A stretch of DNA of 64,000 nt from Lutibacter citreus (GCF_003260195.1 NZ_QEIH01000003.1:186001-250000), one strand, 5' to 3'; counted from the stretch's first letter, positions 52,954 through 62,820 are shown. The notes: a model not told the origin generated them from the letters alone. A program made the numbers and translations.

Positions 52954-55398
52954 TTAGTTATTTCTTATTCTAATAATATCAGCAAATAGGCCAGAGGCAG
53001 TAACATCTGCACCAGCACCAGCACCTTTTATTATTAAAGGTTGTATAGGATATCTTTCTGTAAAAAATAATACAATATTATCACTACCATCTAAATTATA
53101 AAATGGATGATCCGAAGGTATTTCTTGTAATCCTACTTTTGATTTTCCATTATTAAATTCAGCAACAAATTTTAATCTACAATCATTTGCAGCTGCTTTT
53201 TGGTATATTTTATTAAAGTGATCTGCTTCTGTTTTTAAAGTTTCTAAAAAGTCTGGTACTGAATTTGCTTTTAACGATGCTTTTGGTAAAAATGAATCAT
53301 TTTCAATATCACTTAATTCTAATCTAGTTCCACTTTCACGAGCTAAGATTAATATTTTTCTCATTACATCAACACCACTTAAATCAATACGAGGATCTGG
53401 TTCTGTATAACCTTGTATTCCTGCTTGATCAACAACTTCAGCAAAAGAAGTTTCATTGTTAAAATTATTAAATACAAAGTTTAAACTACCAGAAAGAACA
53501 GCTTGTATTTTAGTTACTTTATCTCCTGAAGCAATTAAGTTTTTAAGTGTATCAATAATTGGTAATCCCGCACCTACATTTGTTTCAAAAAGGAAAGGCG
53601 CATTATATTCTCTAGCTAATTGTTTTAGGTGTAGATAGTTTGTGTAATTAGATGAACATGCAATTTTATTACAGGTTACAACAGCAACACTTTCTTTTAA
53701 GTAATTAGCATATAATTTAGAGATGCTTTCGTTTGCTGTATTATCTACAAAAATGCTATTTCTATAATTTAAGTCAACAACTTTTTTATGAAATAAATCC
53801 ATATCTAAATCTTCACCTTTAGGTAATTGTGTACTCCAAGAATCTAAATTTATACCATCTTCATTAAAATACATTTTTTTAGAGTTTGTTAATGCAATAA
53901 CTCTTACTTGTAATTTTAAATTATCTAATAAATATTGTTGTTGTTGTTTAATTTGTTCTAATAATTTTCCTCCTACATTTCCAACACCAACAATAAACAA
54001 GTTTAATTGTTTTGTTTGATTTTCAAAGAATTCAGAATGTAGTGTGTTTAATGCTTTTTTTATGTGTTTATGTGAAATTACAGCTGAAATATTTTTTTCA
54101 GAAGCACCTTGAGCAATTGCTCTAATATTTACATTGTTTTTACCAAGAGTACTAAACATTTTACCACTTATACCTTGGTGACTTTTCATATTATCTCCAA
54201 CAAGTGCAATAATAGCATTGTCTTTTTCAACAACTAATGGCGAAATTTTATGATGTTCAATTTCATATTCAAACTCTTTATTTATTTCAATTTCTGCTTT
54301 TTCACCATCATTATTACTAATAGCAAAGCAAATTGAATGTTCTGAAGATGCTTGTGTAATTAAAGAAATATTTATTTTGTTTGAAGCTAAACAACCAAAT
54401 AAACGTTTTGAAATACCAGGTATACCAACCATTCCACTTCCTTCTAAAGTAACCAATGCCATATTTTCTATATGACTAATTCCTTTTATAGGTTCTGAAT
54501 TTGAAGATACTTTAGTAATTAAAGTTCCTTCAGCTTTTGCATCAAAAGTATTTTTTATACAAATAGGAATTTCCTTTTTTAATACTGGTTGAATTGTAGG
54601 TGGGTATAATACCTTAGCTCCAAAGTGAGATAATTCCATAGCTTCATGATAGGAAATACTTTTAATAGGAAATGCTTCTCGTACAAATTTTGGGTTTGCA
54701 GTGTACATTCCACTTACATCTGTCCATATTTCTAAAATTGAAGCATTAACAGCTGAGGCTATAATAGCAGCAGTATAATCTGAACCACCACGGCCTAAAG
54801 TTGAAACTTCACCAGCTTCAGTTTTTGCTACAAAACCAGGAAGCATTACTACTTTATATTTGTTTGAATCGAAAAATGTTTTAATGTTTTCGTTAGTTTT
54901 ACTAAAAATTACTGATGCGTTTGAAAAATTATTATCAGTAACAATTAATTCTTGTGAATTTTTAAGAACAGCATCCAAACCATTACTTTTCATTGCTTCA
55001 GCAATAATGTAAGATGAAAATAATTCTCCAAAACTTACAATTTTATCGGAAGTTTTGTTAGAAAGTTCATTAATTAAAAATACACCTTCTAAAGTGTTTT
55101 CTAATTTATTCAACATTTTTTTTATTTGTCCTAAAACGGCACTTTGATTGTTAACAGGTATTAACTCTCTAACAACATCAATGTGTCTACTTTCTATAGT
55201 TTTAAAGCTTTCTTTGTAACTTTCGTCTCCATTACAAGCCAGTGAACCTGCGCTAAGAAGCAGATCTGTAACACCTCCAAGGGCAGAAACTACTACGGCT
55301 ACATTGTTTTTAAAAGAACTTTCTTTAACTATACTTATTACTTTATTTATGTTTTCGGAAGATGCTACGGATGAACCTCCAAATTTTAATACTTTCAT
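52954..55398 (-). CDS. thrA: Bifunctional aspartate kinase/homoserine dehydrogenase I
   Basis: An 814-residue fusion: aspartate kinase (about 1-290, KFGGSSVAS and TLGRGGSDYTA), two ACT-type regulatory domains (about 310-460), then homoserine dehydrogenase (about 465-814; NAD(P) loop VGVGNVGG, SGSLNFVFN and TEPDPRIDLSGVDVMRKILILARE). It performs the first and third steps of threonine/methionine synthesis and is expected to be inhibited by threonine through the ACT domains. A Thr/Ile-rich leader peptide lies 109 bp upstream, indicating attenuation. Confidence 0.97.
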   Translation of the reverse strand: MKVLKFGGSSVASSENINKVISIVKESSFKNNVAVVVSALGGVTDLLLSAGSLACNGDESYKESFKTIESRHIDVVRELIPVNNQSAVLGQIKKMLNKLENTLEGVFLINELSNKTSDKIVSFGELFSSYIIAEAMKSNGLDAVLKNSQELIVTDNNFSNASVIFSKTNENIKTFFDSNKYKVVMLPGFVAKTEAGEVSTLGRGGSDYTAAIIASAVNASILEIWTDVSGMYTANPKFVREAFPIKSISYHEAMELSHFGAKVLYPPTIQPVLKKEIPICIKNTFDAKAEGTLITKVSSNSEPIKGISHIENMALVTLEGSGMVGIPGISKRLFGCLASNKINISLITQASSEHSICFAISNNDGEKAEIEINKEFEYEIEHHKISPLVVEKDNAIIALVGDNMKSHQGISGKMFSTLGKNNVNIRAIAQGASEKNISAVISHKHIKKALNTLHSEFFENQTKQLNLFIVGVGNVGGKLLEQIKQQQQYLLDNLKLQVRVIALTNSKKMYFNEDGINLDSWSTQLPKGEDLDMDLFHKKVVDLNYRNSIFVDNTANESISKLYANYLKESVAVVTCNKIACSSNYTNYLHLKQLAREYNAPFLFETNVGAGLPIIDTLKNLIASGDKVTKIQAVLSGSLNFVFNNFNNETSFAEVVDQAGIQGYTEPDPRIDLSGVDVMRKILILARESGTRLELSDIENDSFLPKASLKANSVPDFLETLKTEADHFNKIYQKAAANDCRLKFVAEFNNGKSKVGLQEIPSDHPFYNLDGSDNIVLFFTERYPIQPLIIKGAGAGADVTASGLFADIIRIRNN

Positions 55399-55441
55399 TT
55401 GTATTAATTTATATGTTTAATTTAATTTTTGTTTTCAACAC

Positions 55442-55470
55442 CCCTTGTTTCATAAACTTATGAAAACGGG
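55442..55470 (-). promoter_or_regulatory. Attenuator-like hairpin before thrA
   Basis: On the minus strand CCC-GTTT(T)CATAA-GT-TTATGAAAC-AA-GGG can form a long hairpin 44 bp before thrA. Upstream, ACCC and GGGGT flank the leader peptide stop codon and can pair with each other, or the GGGG with the CCC of this hairpin. That gives the alternate 1:2, 2:3 and 3:4 pairing of an attenuator. No U tract follows the hairpin, so the exact mechanism is unclear. Confidence 0.5.
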
Positions 55471-55507
55471 CATATATATAACTGATGATATGAATAGACT
55501 AGAACCC

Positions 55508-55597
55508 CTAAAGGGTAATTGTAGTAGTTTTAGCAATAATAAAGTTGCGCATAGTAATTGCGTTTGTATTTAACTTAATATTTTTTGCTGTTTGCAT
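55508..55597 (-). CDS. Threonine operon leader peptide
   Basis: A 29-codon frame (ATG at 55597, TAG at 55510-55508) with 7 Thr and 5 Ile, ending in KTTTITL. An internal ATG at 55552 gives a 14-residue form (MRNFIIAKTTTITL) that closely mimics the E. coli ThrL pattern. A -7 box TATTTTTG at 55602-55609 puts the expected transcription start at about the first ATG, so the internal start is more likely used. Ribosome stalling at Thr/Ile codons when these amino acids are scarce would favour thrA expression. Confidence 0.65.
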   Translation of the reverse strand: MQTAKNIKLNTNAITMRNFIIAKTTTITL

Positions 55598-55601
55598 AAG
55601 C

Positions 55602-55609
55602 CAAAAATA
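55602..55609 (-). promoter_or_regulatory. -7 promoter box of the thr operon (TATTTTTG on minus)
   Basis: TATTTTTG on the minus strand, 5 bp before the longer leader-peptide ATG and about 200 bp before thrA. Confidence 0.5.
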
Positions 55610-55718
55610 GGTATTTTTTTAAAACTATAACACTTTGAAGTTAATTTTGCTAAAAAAATAATTTTAAACTACTTTAACTTAAAACTAATCATTATTTAAA
55701 GAACTTATTGAGAATAAC

Positions 55719-55749
55719 AAAAAACTCCGTTACTATGAACGGAGTTTTT
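55719..55749 (-). terminator. Intrinsic terminator of lysA
   Basis: AAAAACTCCGTT / AACGGAGTTTTT, 12-bp perfect stem, directly after the lysA stop codon on the minus strand. Confidence 0.85.
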
Positions 55750-55752
55750 GAA

Positions 55753-56961
55753 TTATTCTAAATCTATAATTACTTGATTTTTTAGTAAATCTTCAAAAGA
55801 TTCTTGTTTTCTAATCAGATAATCCTGCCCTTCATATATTAAAACCTCGGCAGGTCTAAATCTTGAATTGTAATTTGAAGCCATTGAAAAACAATATGCT
55901 CCAGCATTATCAAAACATAAAACATCGTCTTCTCTAATTTCGCTTATTCTTCTGTTAGAGCCAAAAGTATCAGTTTCACAAATATAACCAACTACAGAAT
56001 AGTAACGTTCTCTTCCGTTTGGATTAGAAACATTATGTATATGGTGATAAGAATCATACATCATTGGGCGAACCAAATGATTAAATCCAGAATCTATACT
56101 TGCAAAAACTGTTGATGTTGTTTGTTTTACAACATTTACATTAGCTAAAAATTTACCAGCTTCACTCACTAAGAATTTACCTGGCTCAAACATTAGCGTT
56201 AAATCTTTTCCGTAATTCTTACAAAATTTATTAAATCTTGTTGTTAATCGTTCTCCTAATTCTTCAATATTTGTTGAAACATCACCCTCTTTATAAGGTA
56301 CTTTAAATCCACTTCCAAAATCAATAAAATCTAAATTAGGAAAGTCTTTTGCTTCGTTTAAAATTATTTCTGAGGCAGCTAAGAACACATCAATATCTAA
56401 AATATCAGACCCAGTATGTGTATGAATACCATTTATAAGCATTCCAGTATTTTCAACTACTCTTTTAATAAGTGGTACTTGGTGAATTGAAATTCCAAAT
56501 TTTGAATCTATATGACCTACAGATATTTTATGGTTTCCACCTGCCATAATATGTGGATTAATTCTTACACATACAGGAATGTTAGGGTAGTGGTGGCCAA
56601 ATTGTTCTAAAATAGAAATATTATCAATATTTATTTGAACACCAAGTTTTGCAACTTCTTCAATTTCTTCTAAAGAAACCCCATTTGGTGTAAATATGAT
56701 ATTTTCTGGTTCAAAACCGGCTTTTAAACCTAATTGAACTTCTTGAATAGAAACTGTATCAATACCGGAATTTAGCTTTTTAAAAAGCTTTAAGATACTA
56801 ACATTTGTATTTGCCTTTACAGCATAATTAAGTTTTAAACTTTTAACATTTGCAAATGCATTTGTAATGCGATTGTATTGCGAAATAATTTTTTCCGCAT
56901 CATAAACGTATAGAGGGCTTCCATATTTTTCAGCAAGCGATACTAATAATTGATTATCCAT
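55753..56961 (-). CDS. lysA: Diaminopimelate decarboxylase
   Basis: A 402-residue fold-III PLP enzyme making lysine from meso-diaminopimelate. PLP Lys in LNYAVKANTN, HTGSDILD, the PLP-phosphate loop and EPGKFLVSEAG, CETDTFG with the active Cys and the C-terminal AGAYCFSMASNYNSR are visible. It lies upstream of the thr operon in the same direction but is separated by a terminator and the thr promoter. Confidence 0.95.
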   Translation of the reverse strand: MDNQLLVSLAEKYGSPLYVYDAEKIISQYNRITNAFANVKSLKLNYAVKANTNVSILKLFKKLNSGIDTVSIQEVQLGLKAGFEPENIIFTPNGVSLEEIEEVAKLGVQINIDNISILEQFGHHYPNIPVCVRINPHIMAGGNHKISVGHIDSKFGISIHQVPLIKRVVENTGMLINGIHTHTGSDILDIDVFLAASEIILNEAKDFPNLDFIDFGSGFKVPYKEGDVSTNIEELGERLTTRFNKFCKNYGKDLTLMFEPGKFLVSEAGKFLANVNVVKQTTSTVFASIDSGFNHLVRPMMYDSYHHIHNVSNPNGRERYYSVVGYICETDTFGSNRRISEIREDDVLCFDNAGAYCFSMASNYNSRFRPAEVLIYEGQDYLIRKQESFEDLLKNQVIIDLE

Positions 56962-57058
56962 TCAGTTTCTATTTAGAATTTTCAAATGTAAAAGGATTTA
57001 TATGTTCTCAAAACAATTTTATTGATAATAACAATATTTAACGTTTTGTTAAAAAAAT

Positions 57059-57091
57059 AAACTCTCACCTATAAAAATTAGATGAGAGTAT
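57059..57091 (-). terminator. Terminator of pepT
   Basis: ACTCTCA / TGAGAGT stem with a 15-base AT-rich loop; T-rich sequence follows on the minus strand. It lies about 30 bp after the pepT stop. Confidence 0.6.
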
Positions 57092-57119
57092 TAAAAAATT
57101 GTTTATATTTTTAATATTG

Positions 57120-58352
57120 CTATTTCGCTTTTTCAGCAGTAAGTTCTGCAATTTTAACAACTACATCAGTTGCTAGTTGCAAAGATTCAGCAGGAACATA
57201 TTCATATCTTCCGTGAAAATTGTGCCCACCAGCAAAAATATTTGGGCAAGGCAAACCTTTGTAAGATAATTGAGAACCATCTGTACCACCTCTAATAGCT
57301 TTAATTAAAGGTTTTATATTTAGTTGTTTCATAGCTTCTTCAGCAATATCTACAATATGCATTACAGGTTCAACCTTTTCGCGCATATTAAAATATTGAT
57401 CTTTAATTTCAACTTCAATTAAATTGCTTCCTAATTTTTTATTTAAATCGTCAGCTACTTTTTGAAATTGTGCTTTTCTTCCTTCAAAAAGCTTCATATC
57501 GTGATCTCTAATAATATATTCTAGTGTTGTTTTTTCAACTTCCCCATTCATAGTATGTAAATGAAAAAATCCTTCATAACCTTCTGTTTGTTCTGGAACT
57601 TCATTAGCTGGTAATCCTTTAATAAAATCTGACGCAATTGTCATAGAATTTATCATTTTTCCTTTAGCATAACCAGGATGTACAATTTTACCATTAATTG
57701 TTACTTTTCCTCCGGCAGCATTAAAGTTTTCATACTCTAATTCTCCAACCTGACTTCCGTCCATTGTATAAGCCCATTCGGCACCAAATTTTTCAACATT
57801 AAATAGGTGAGCTCCACTTCCTATTTCTTCATCTGGAGTGAAACCAATTCTTATTTTTCCGTGTTTAATTTCAGGATTATTAATTAAATATTCCATAGCT
57901 GAAACTATTTCAGTAATACCCGCCTTATCATCTGCTCCCAAAAGAGTTGTACCGTCTGTAGTAATTAAAGTTTGACCTTTATACATTAATAAATCTTCAA
58001 AATAATTAGGAGATAAAACTATATTTTCCTCTTTATTTAAAATAATATCTTCTCCATTATAATTTGGATGAAATTGTGGATTTACATTAGTTCCAGAATA
58101 ATCTGGACTAGTATCCATATGAGCAATAAACCCAATTGTAGGCACTTTAAAATCTACGTTAGAAGGTAAAGTAGCCATTATATAACAATGGTCATCTAAA
58201 GTAACATCTTCCATTCCAATTTCTTTCAATTCTTCAACCAAAAGCTTTGCTAAATCCCATTGTTTTTCTGTGCTAGGACACGCAGAATTGTTTGGGTCCG
58301 ATTGTGTGTCTATTGTAATATATTTTACAAAACGATCAATTATTTTTTGCAT
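57120..58352 (-). CDS. pepT: Peptidase T (tripeptide aminopeptidase)
   Basis: A 410-residue M20B metallopeptidase. Zinc ligands and catalytic residues appear in [10 protein letters not shown] (His/Asp), [13 protein letters not shown] (Asp), FTPDEEIG (Glu-Glu) and [10 protein letters not shown]; the lid domain spans about 210-320. The C-terminal [28 protein letters not shown] is typical. It acts in the cytoplasm on tripeptides. It has its own terminator. Confidence 0.95.
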   Translation of the reverse strand: MQKIIDRFVKYITIDTQSDPNNSACPSTEKQWDLAKLLVEELKEIGMEDVTLDDHCYIMATLPSNVDFKVPTIGFIAHMDTSPDYSGTNVNPQFHPNYNGEDIILNKEENIVLSPNYFEDLLMYKGQTLITTDGTTLLGADDKAGITEIVSAMEYLINNPEIKHGKIRIGFTPDEEIGSGAHLFNVEKFGAEWAYTMDGSQVGELEYENFNAAGGKVTINGKIVHPGYAKGKMINSMTIASDFIKGLPANEVPEQTEGYEGFFHLHTMNGEVEKTTLEYIIRDHDMKLFEGRKAQFQKVADDLNKKLGSNLIEVEIKDQYFNMREKVEPVMHIVDIAEEAMKQLNIKPLIKAIRGGTDGSQLSYKGLPCPNIFAGGHNFHGRYEYVPAESLQLATDVVVKIAELTAEKAK

Positions 58353-58415
58353 TATCTTAAATTTTTATTCAAAAGTAAGTATTCAATTAAGGACTTGCAA
58401 TGTAATTTTCTTAAT

Positions 58416-58973
58416 TTATTGCAAAAATTCAATATTATCAATTATTGAAATGGATTCACAAATTCTACTTTCAATATTAGTAGTTCCATAAATCTCACAA
58501 TACGATGTAAAAAATGCATTTTTTGAGGTTTTAACAATTAAATTAAATTGATGAAAATCAAAACCTTTCTTTTTACCTTTTGAGAGATACCAATAAGCTG
58601 GTTTTTCTTTAAAAAGGATAGTGCCAGAATTTACTTTCTTTAGGTTTGAAGCTTTTAAAATGGAGTCTGTTTTTTTATAAAATGAATTATTAAATGTTAG
58701 TGAACCATAATTATAGGCGGCATCAATTATATAAGTTTCGGTTAATTGCTTGGTTGTATCTGCAGCAAATATTTCCGATTGATTTTTATCGTAATATAAA
58801 TTTGTTTTCCAAGAATTAGGTATACTAATATTAAAGTTTTCTTTGAAATCTGAAATTGCAATTGTGTTTTTTATATTGCCAGTTTTACAATTGTATAGTT
58901 TACTTAATTCTGATTGATTTTTACAACCAACCAATATGAAAATTGATAATAGTATTATAAGAGTATGTTTCAT
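58416..58973 (-). CDS. Lipoprotein of unknown function
   Basis: A 185-residue lipoprotein (ILVGCKNQ, Cys17). There is no recognised domain. The middle contains NFNISIPNSWKTNLYYDKNQSEIFAADTTK, reminiscent of a PsbP-like stretch but too weak to assign. It follows the BNR-repeat gene by 3 bp, suggesting a two-gene operon. Confidence 0.68.
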   Translation of the reverse strand: MKHTLIILLSIFILVGCKNQSELSKLYNCKTGNIKNTIAISDFKENFNISIPNSWKTNLYYDKNQSEIFAADTTKQLTETYIIDAAYNYGSLTFNNSFYKKTDSILKASNLKKVNSGTILFKEKPAYWYLSKGKKKGFDFHQFNLIVKTSKNAFFTSYCEIYGTTNIESRICESISIIDNIEFLQ

Positions 58974-58976
58974 GAT

Positions 58977-60011
58977 TTATTGAATAGTCATTTTAGCAAT
59001 TACTTTATTTCCCGATAACCAAGCTGTATTTTTATCAAAAAAACGAATAGAATAAAACTCTTCATCACTTATTTTCTGCCAGTTGTTTCCATAATTATTA
59101 GAAAAAAAGATTCCATTTGTTGAAACTGCAAATAATTCCATTCCTTCCGTTTCTGGCACATATTGAACACAACTAACGTATTTTGGTGCAGAATTTTCAG
59201 CAACAATTTCCCAGGTTTTTCCTCCGTTTTTAGTGATTGCTTTGTTAGCTAAATCCCCAAATTTATCTAAATAATCACCACCACAAATAATTCCTTGTTT
59301 TTCATTATAAAAATCAATAGAATAAATACCAGTGGTTGATTTTCCTTTAATTATTGGAGTATCATAAACTTCCCAAGTTAATCCCATATCAGGTGAATGA
59401 AAAACTCTAGCTTTAAGACCTCCTGTAGCAATCCACGCATGCTCACCAACTATTGAAATATTAGTGTTACTTGCCGAAAATAAAGCTTCTCCTTGGTTAA
59501 TTTTAGGTAAATCTTCACATTTCATTTTTCCCCAAGAATTTCCACCATCTCTAGTTATAAGGATAGACAAACAGTTATCGGTAGGATCACCAACAGCAAT
59601 TCCGTTTAATGTATCAAAAAATGCCATTGAATCATAAAATACTTTTTCATTTTCTTCTTTATAAACAATATCAATAGTATTATTTTCATACTTATAAAGT
59701 AGTGCGGGGTTAGCAACATTTAAAGCAAATACAGCTTTTTTAGTTGTAGCTAAAGATCTAAAATGAGGGATTATTGTATCGGTTATAATTTTTGAAGCTA
59801 TAAATTTTTTCTTTTTACCAGATAAAACTGCAATATCTCCATTTGAACCAGCATAAATAACTGTAGAATCATTAATTACTTCAATTGCTCTAATACTTGA
59901 ACTATCAATTTTTGTTTTCTCTAAGTGAACAGTAATTGTTTCTCTTGGTACATAATTATTACAACTTATAATTAATGTGAAACATAGTATGGCAAATAGT
60001 GTTTTTTTCAT
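58977..60011 (-). CDS. BNR/YCF48-like beta-propeller lipoprotein
   Basis: 344 residues from the ATG at 60011; an in-frame TTG six codons upstream is less likely. The lipoprotein signal ends at LIISCNNY. Sialidase-type BNR repeats with SxDxGxTW pattern are present (TRDGGNSWGKM, SPDMGLTWEVY, TKNGGKTWEIV, SNNYGNNWQKI), giving a propeller like photosystem II assembly factor Ycf48. Its role in a non-photosynthetic bacterium is unknown; such proteins often help assemble membrane or surface complexes. Confidence 0.85.
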   Translation of the reverse strand: MKKTLFAILCFTLIISCNNYVPRETITVHLEKTKIDSSSIRAIEVINDSTVIYAGSNGDIAVLSGKKKKFIASKIITDTIIPHFRSLATTKKAVFALNVANPALLYKYENNTIDIVYKEENEKVFYDSMAFFDTLNGIAVGDPTDNCLSILITRDGGNSWGKMKCEDLPKINQGEALFSASNTNISIVGEHAWIATGGLKARVFHSPDMGLTWEVYDTPIIKGKSTTGIYSIDFYNEKQGIICGGDYLDKFGDLANKAITKNGGKTWEIVAENSAPKYVSCVQYVPETEGMELFAVSTNGIFFSNNYGNNWQKISDEEFYSIRFFDKNTAWLSGNKVIAKMTIQ

Positions 60012-60177
60012 AAAATAAAATATTAACAAATGTAATTATAACTTTATTATTAAAGTATTTTAGTTTTTGAAAAATAATTGAATAAATAAAAGTGGTAAGT
60101 TTCAGTATGGTAACATAAGTTACTGTTTAAGTTTAGTTTAGGTGCGGAATTTGTAGCTAAATAAGAAACTACAAATT

Positions 60178-60807
60178 ATGAAAAATATAAAATATAGCCT
60201 TGTGATTGTTTTAGCTCTATTAATGGGGTGTTCAAACAATTCTAATGAAAATGAAATGGATACTTTAGAAACGGAAAATTTAATAAATTTATCGGAAGAT
60301 GAAATATCAGATGTATTGTTTTTAAGGGAAGAAGAAAAATTAGCACGTGATGTGTATTTGTATGCGTATGATTTATATAAATTAAGTATTTTTAATAATA
60401 TTGCTAAAAGTGAACAAAGTCATATGGATAACGTATTAACTTTGATAGATAATTATGGTTTAGAAGATCCAATTTTTGAAGAAAGAGGTAAATTTAAAAA
60501 TATTGAACTACAAGAATTATATAATACTTTAATTAAGCAATGTAATTTATCATTGTTAGATGCATTTTTAGTTGGAAACACTATTGAAGATTTAGATATA
60601 TATGATATCATTAAAAATGAAAGTAGAACTTCAAAAACTGATATTTTAGATGTTTATTCATCTTTAAAATGTGGTTCAAAAAATCATTTAAGAAGTTTTT
60701 ATAAACAAGTTACGCAAAGTAATGGCGATTATAATCCAGTTTACATTTCGAGTGAAGAATTTAATTTAATCGTTTCAAGTTCTAATGAATTTTGTGGATC
60801 GAATTAA
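60178..60807 (+). CDS. DUF2202-domain lipoprotein
   Basis: A 209-residue lipoprotein (MGCSNNS, Cys17) with a ferritin-like four-helix DUF2202 domain (about 42-195). LREEEKLARDVYLYAYDLY and SEQSHMDNVLTLIDNYG give the E...ExxH pattern of a possible di-metal site. Enzyme activity is not established. It is followed by 1.5 kb without a confident gene. Confidence 0.85.
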   Translation: MKNIKYSLVIVLALLMGCSNNSNENEMDTLETENLINLSEDEISDVLFLREEEKLARDVYLYAYDLYKLSIFNNIAKSEQSHMDNVLTLIDNYGLEDPIFEERGKFKNIELQELYNTLIKQCNLSLLDAFLVGNTIEDLDIYDIIKNESRTSKTDILDVYSSLKCGSKNHLRSFYKQVTQSNGDYNPVYISSEEFNLIVSSSNEFCGSN

Positions 60808-61694
60808 ACTAATATTGTAAAACAGCAGAATTATATAGGATTTAAAAAATATGGATTGAGGCGGGTAAGTACTAAAAATAGAAATTAAGTTTAAATAAAA
60901 AGGAGTTTGTTTTGCTAACATTTTATTAATTGAATACATATAAATATCATTTGTTTTGTGCTCTAGTTTTATTCCTAAAAAGGAGTTATTAATAATTAAA
61001 ATATTTACTTAAAATAACCTCAAAAAATAGGGGGTTTTGTAAATAGGAATCTTCACTTATAAATTTGTTATTATTTATCTATTTAAAAATGAATATAACA
61101 TGTTGTAATTCAGTTTTTTATTTGCTTTGTTAGAATTATGATATACAGTACATTTAAATTGTTACCTTTTTTATTTAAAATAAAATTTAAAGTAAAATTT
61201 CAATAAAAATGTTTGGTCAAACTAATAATTGTATATACATTTGGGAGAAATTCTATAATTGTATAGAATTAGTTGTCCCCCCGAAGTTGAATAAAAATGA
61301 TTAAAAGGAAAAGTTAAACTTACCAATTATTCATTGCTAAATTTATTACATATAGCACACTATATGAATTATAAATTTTCAGATAATATTAGGAGATTTA
61401 TCTTATTTATTCAATAGTTTCAAATTTAATGTTCTTTAAAAAAATAAATGGATTTATAAGTTAATCTTTAAATCTTTTGTTTAAGAGGTAAATAAAAAAA
61501 TCAAAATTAGTGAAAACTAAGATTTGATACTTATTTTCTAAACTAAAAGAAAAGATGAAATAAGAATTACTTAAAAAAGGGAAGCCTTTTTATATTTAAT
61601 TGAAATTATCCATATAGGTTTTTAAAATAAAGTAATAAATAATTGAACCAAAAAAAGCAGAAATATTAAATAAATAATAAAAAGCAGAAATAAA

Positions 61695-61774
61695 TATATC
61701 AACCCCAAACCCTATCTTTTTTGGTTAATGTTTATAAAGTATAAATATTAATTTAAAAAGTAAAATTAAAGATT
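61695..61774 (+). repeat. Direct repeat R1
   Basis: A copy related to R2 at 61901-61980. Shared words include ACCCTATCTTTTT, AAATATTAATT and AAAAAGTAAAATTAAAGA, with small differences in the middle. Confidence 0.6.
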
Positions 61775-61900
61775 AAAGATGAATTTAACACATAGTATTA
61801 GCCCCTTCTTAGCCCCAAACCTTCAAAATAAAACCGAAAAATTTTTAAGTTTAGTTGCTAATAAGATCTATGATTATAAGATTTTTTAATTAAATGATAA

Positions 61901-61980
61901 ATAAATTAACCCTAAACCCTATCTTTTTCAATTATAATTATTACCCCATAAATATTAATTGAAAAAGTAAAATTAAAGAA
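61901..61980 (+). repeat. Direct repeat R2
   Basis: The second copy of R1, 206 bp downstream. A third partial start (AAATCAACCCCAAAC) follows at 61986-62000, suggesting further decayed units. Confidence 0.55.
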
Positions 61981-62185
61981 TGAATAAATCAACCCCAAAC
62001 AAGCTAAAACCCCAACAAAAATGAACCCCACATTCTTTATTAATTTTCTAGTTGCTATACCTAATAGCATTTCATTTAACAGAAATAAAACCATTCCGGC
62101 TTTATTTAAGTTTAATACCATTTCATTTACTAATTTATCTAACAGCTTGTTTAATAGATGGCTAAGTAATAATGATATTTTAAAA

Positions 62186-62263
62186 GCGGTCGCAATAAAC
62201 TTATCTCCAATTTTTTTGTTCCCACGAAGAAGGTAGATTGGAAGGATAGATTTGCGACTGTCT
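62186..62263. repeat. Structured inverted repeat E1
   Basis: Outer arms GGTCGCAATAAAC and ATAGATTTGCGACTG enclose a core with GTTCCCACGAAGAAGG. The same arms-and-core design recurs at 63011-63062 and 63092-63160. Confidence 0.55.
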
Positions 62264-62306
62264 TTTTTTAAATAAACTAAATCATTTAATTGTAAAACCC
62301 CTCAAA

Positions 62307-62804
62307 ATGAAAAGAACACTTCCCCTAATAGGATTATGCTTTATAGTAATATCAATGTTTATGTCTTGTACTTCAGATGATGAGAATGAAAATTTGTTTA
62401 ATTCTACTTATGAAGCAAAAATCACTTATTCACCAATTGAAAATGAGGTTTTAAGTATTGTAAACGATTATAGATCAAATAAAGGTTTAAATAAATTAGA
62501 TAGACTCAATATAATTTCTTCAGTAGCAGAAACACACTCAAAATATATGGCGGAAAAAGGAATTGCAAGTCATGACCATTTTTCAGAAAGGAATGAGGAA
62601 CTTATTGATTATGCTAATGCAAAAAAAGTAGCAGAAAATGTGGCTTATGGGTTTAGTTCGTCACAAGATGTTGTTAATGCTTGGCTTAAAAGTGATGAAC
62701 ATAGAAAAATAATTGAAAACGCTGAGTATACTCACTTTGGTATTTCAACAAAGACAGATAACGAAGGAAGACTTTATTTTACACATATATATATTAAACA
62801 GTAA
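62307..62804 (+). CDS. CAP-domain (SCP/YkwD-like) lipoprotein
   Basis: A 165-residue lipoprotein (FMSCTSDDE, Cys21) with a bacterial CAP domain (about 42-165). The conserved residues are seen in HSKYMAEKGIASHDHFSER, AENVAYG and AWLKSDEHRKIIENAEYTHFGIS. YkwD-like proteins are secreted and of unknown biochemical function in bacteria. It lies between structured repeats E1 and E2, so it may be a mobile cassette-like unit; that is inference. Confidence 0.88.
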   Translation: MKRTLPLIGLCFIVISMFMSCTSDDENENLFNSTYEAKITYSPIENEVLSIVNDYRSNKGLNKLDRLNIISSVAETHSKYMAEKGIASHDHFSERNEELIDYANAKKVAENVAYGFSSSQDVVNAWLKSDEHRKIIENAEYTHFGISTKTDNEGRLYFTHIYIKQ

Positions 62805-62820
62805 TCTTAAAATATTAGCT

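Larger units (their letters stand above)
60808..62306. other. 1.5-kb gene-poor stretch with repeats
   Basis: No confident gene. It contains a perfect inverted repeat AATTCTATA/TATAGAATT at 61249-61270 followed by GTTGTCCCCCCGAAG, two 80-bp direct repeats at 61695-61774 and 61901-61980, C-rich patches (AACCCTAAACCCT) and structured repeat E1 at 62186-62263. A 71-codon frame at 62021-62236 and its reverse shadow do not look like real genes. The stretch looks like decayed or exchangeable DNA. Confidence 0.5.

Noticed and set aside
56962..57119. Lysine riboswitch upstream of lysA
   Set aside because: The gap is short and AT-rich and lacks the conserved multi-helix core expected of a lysine riboswitch.
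61905..61920. Telomere-like AACCCTAAACCCT sequence
   Set aside because: Only about one and a half units occur, inside a longer imperfect direct repeat. There is no tandem array, and the surrounding genes are bacterial and chromosomal.
62021..62236. 71-codon plus-strand frame (and a reverse frame at 61912-62121)
   Set aside because: Low-complexity Asn/Phe/Leu-rich product with no domain; it overlaps repeat E1 and has an opposing frame of equal quality, as expected by chance in AT-rich DNA.
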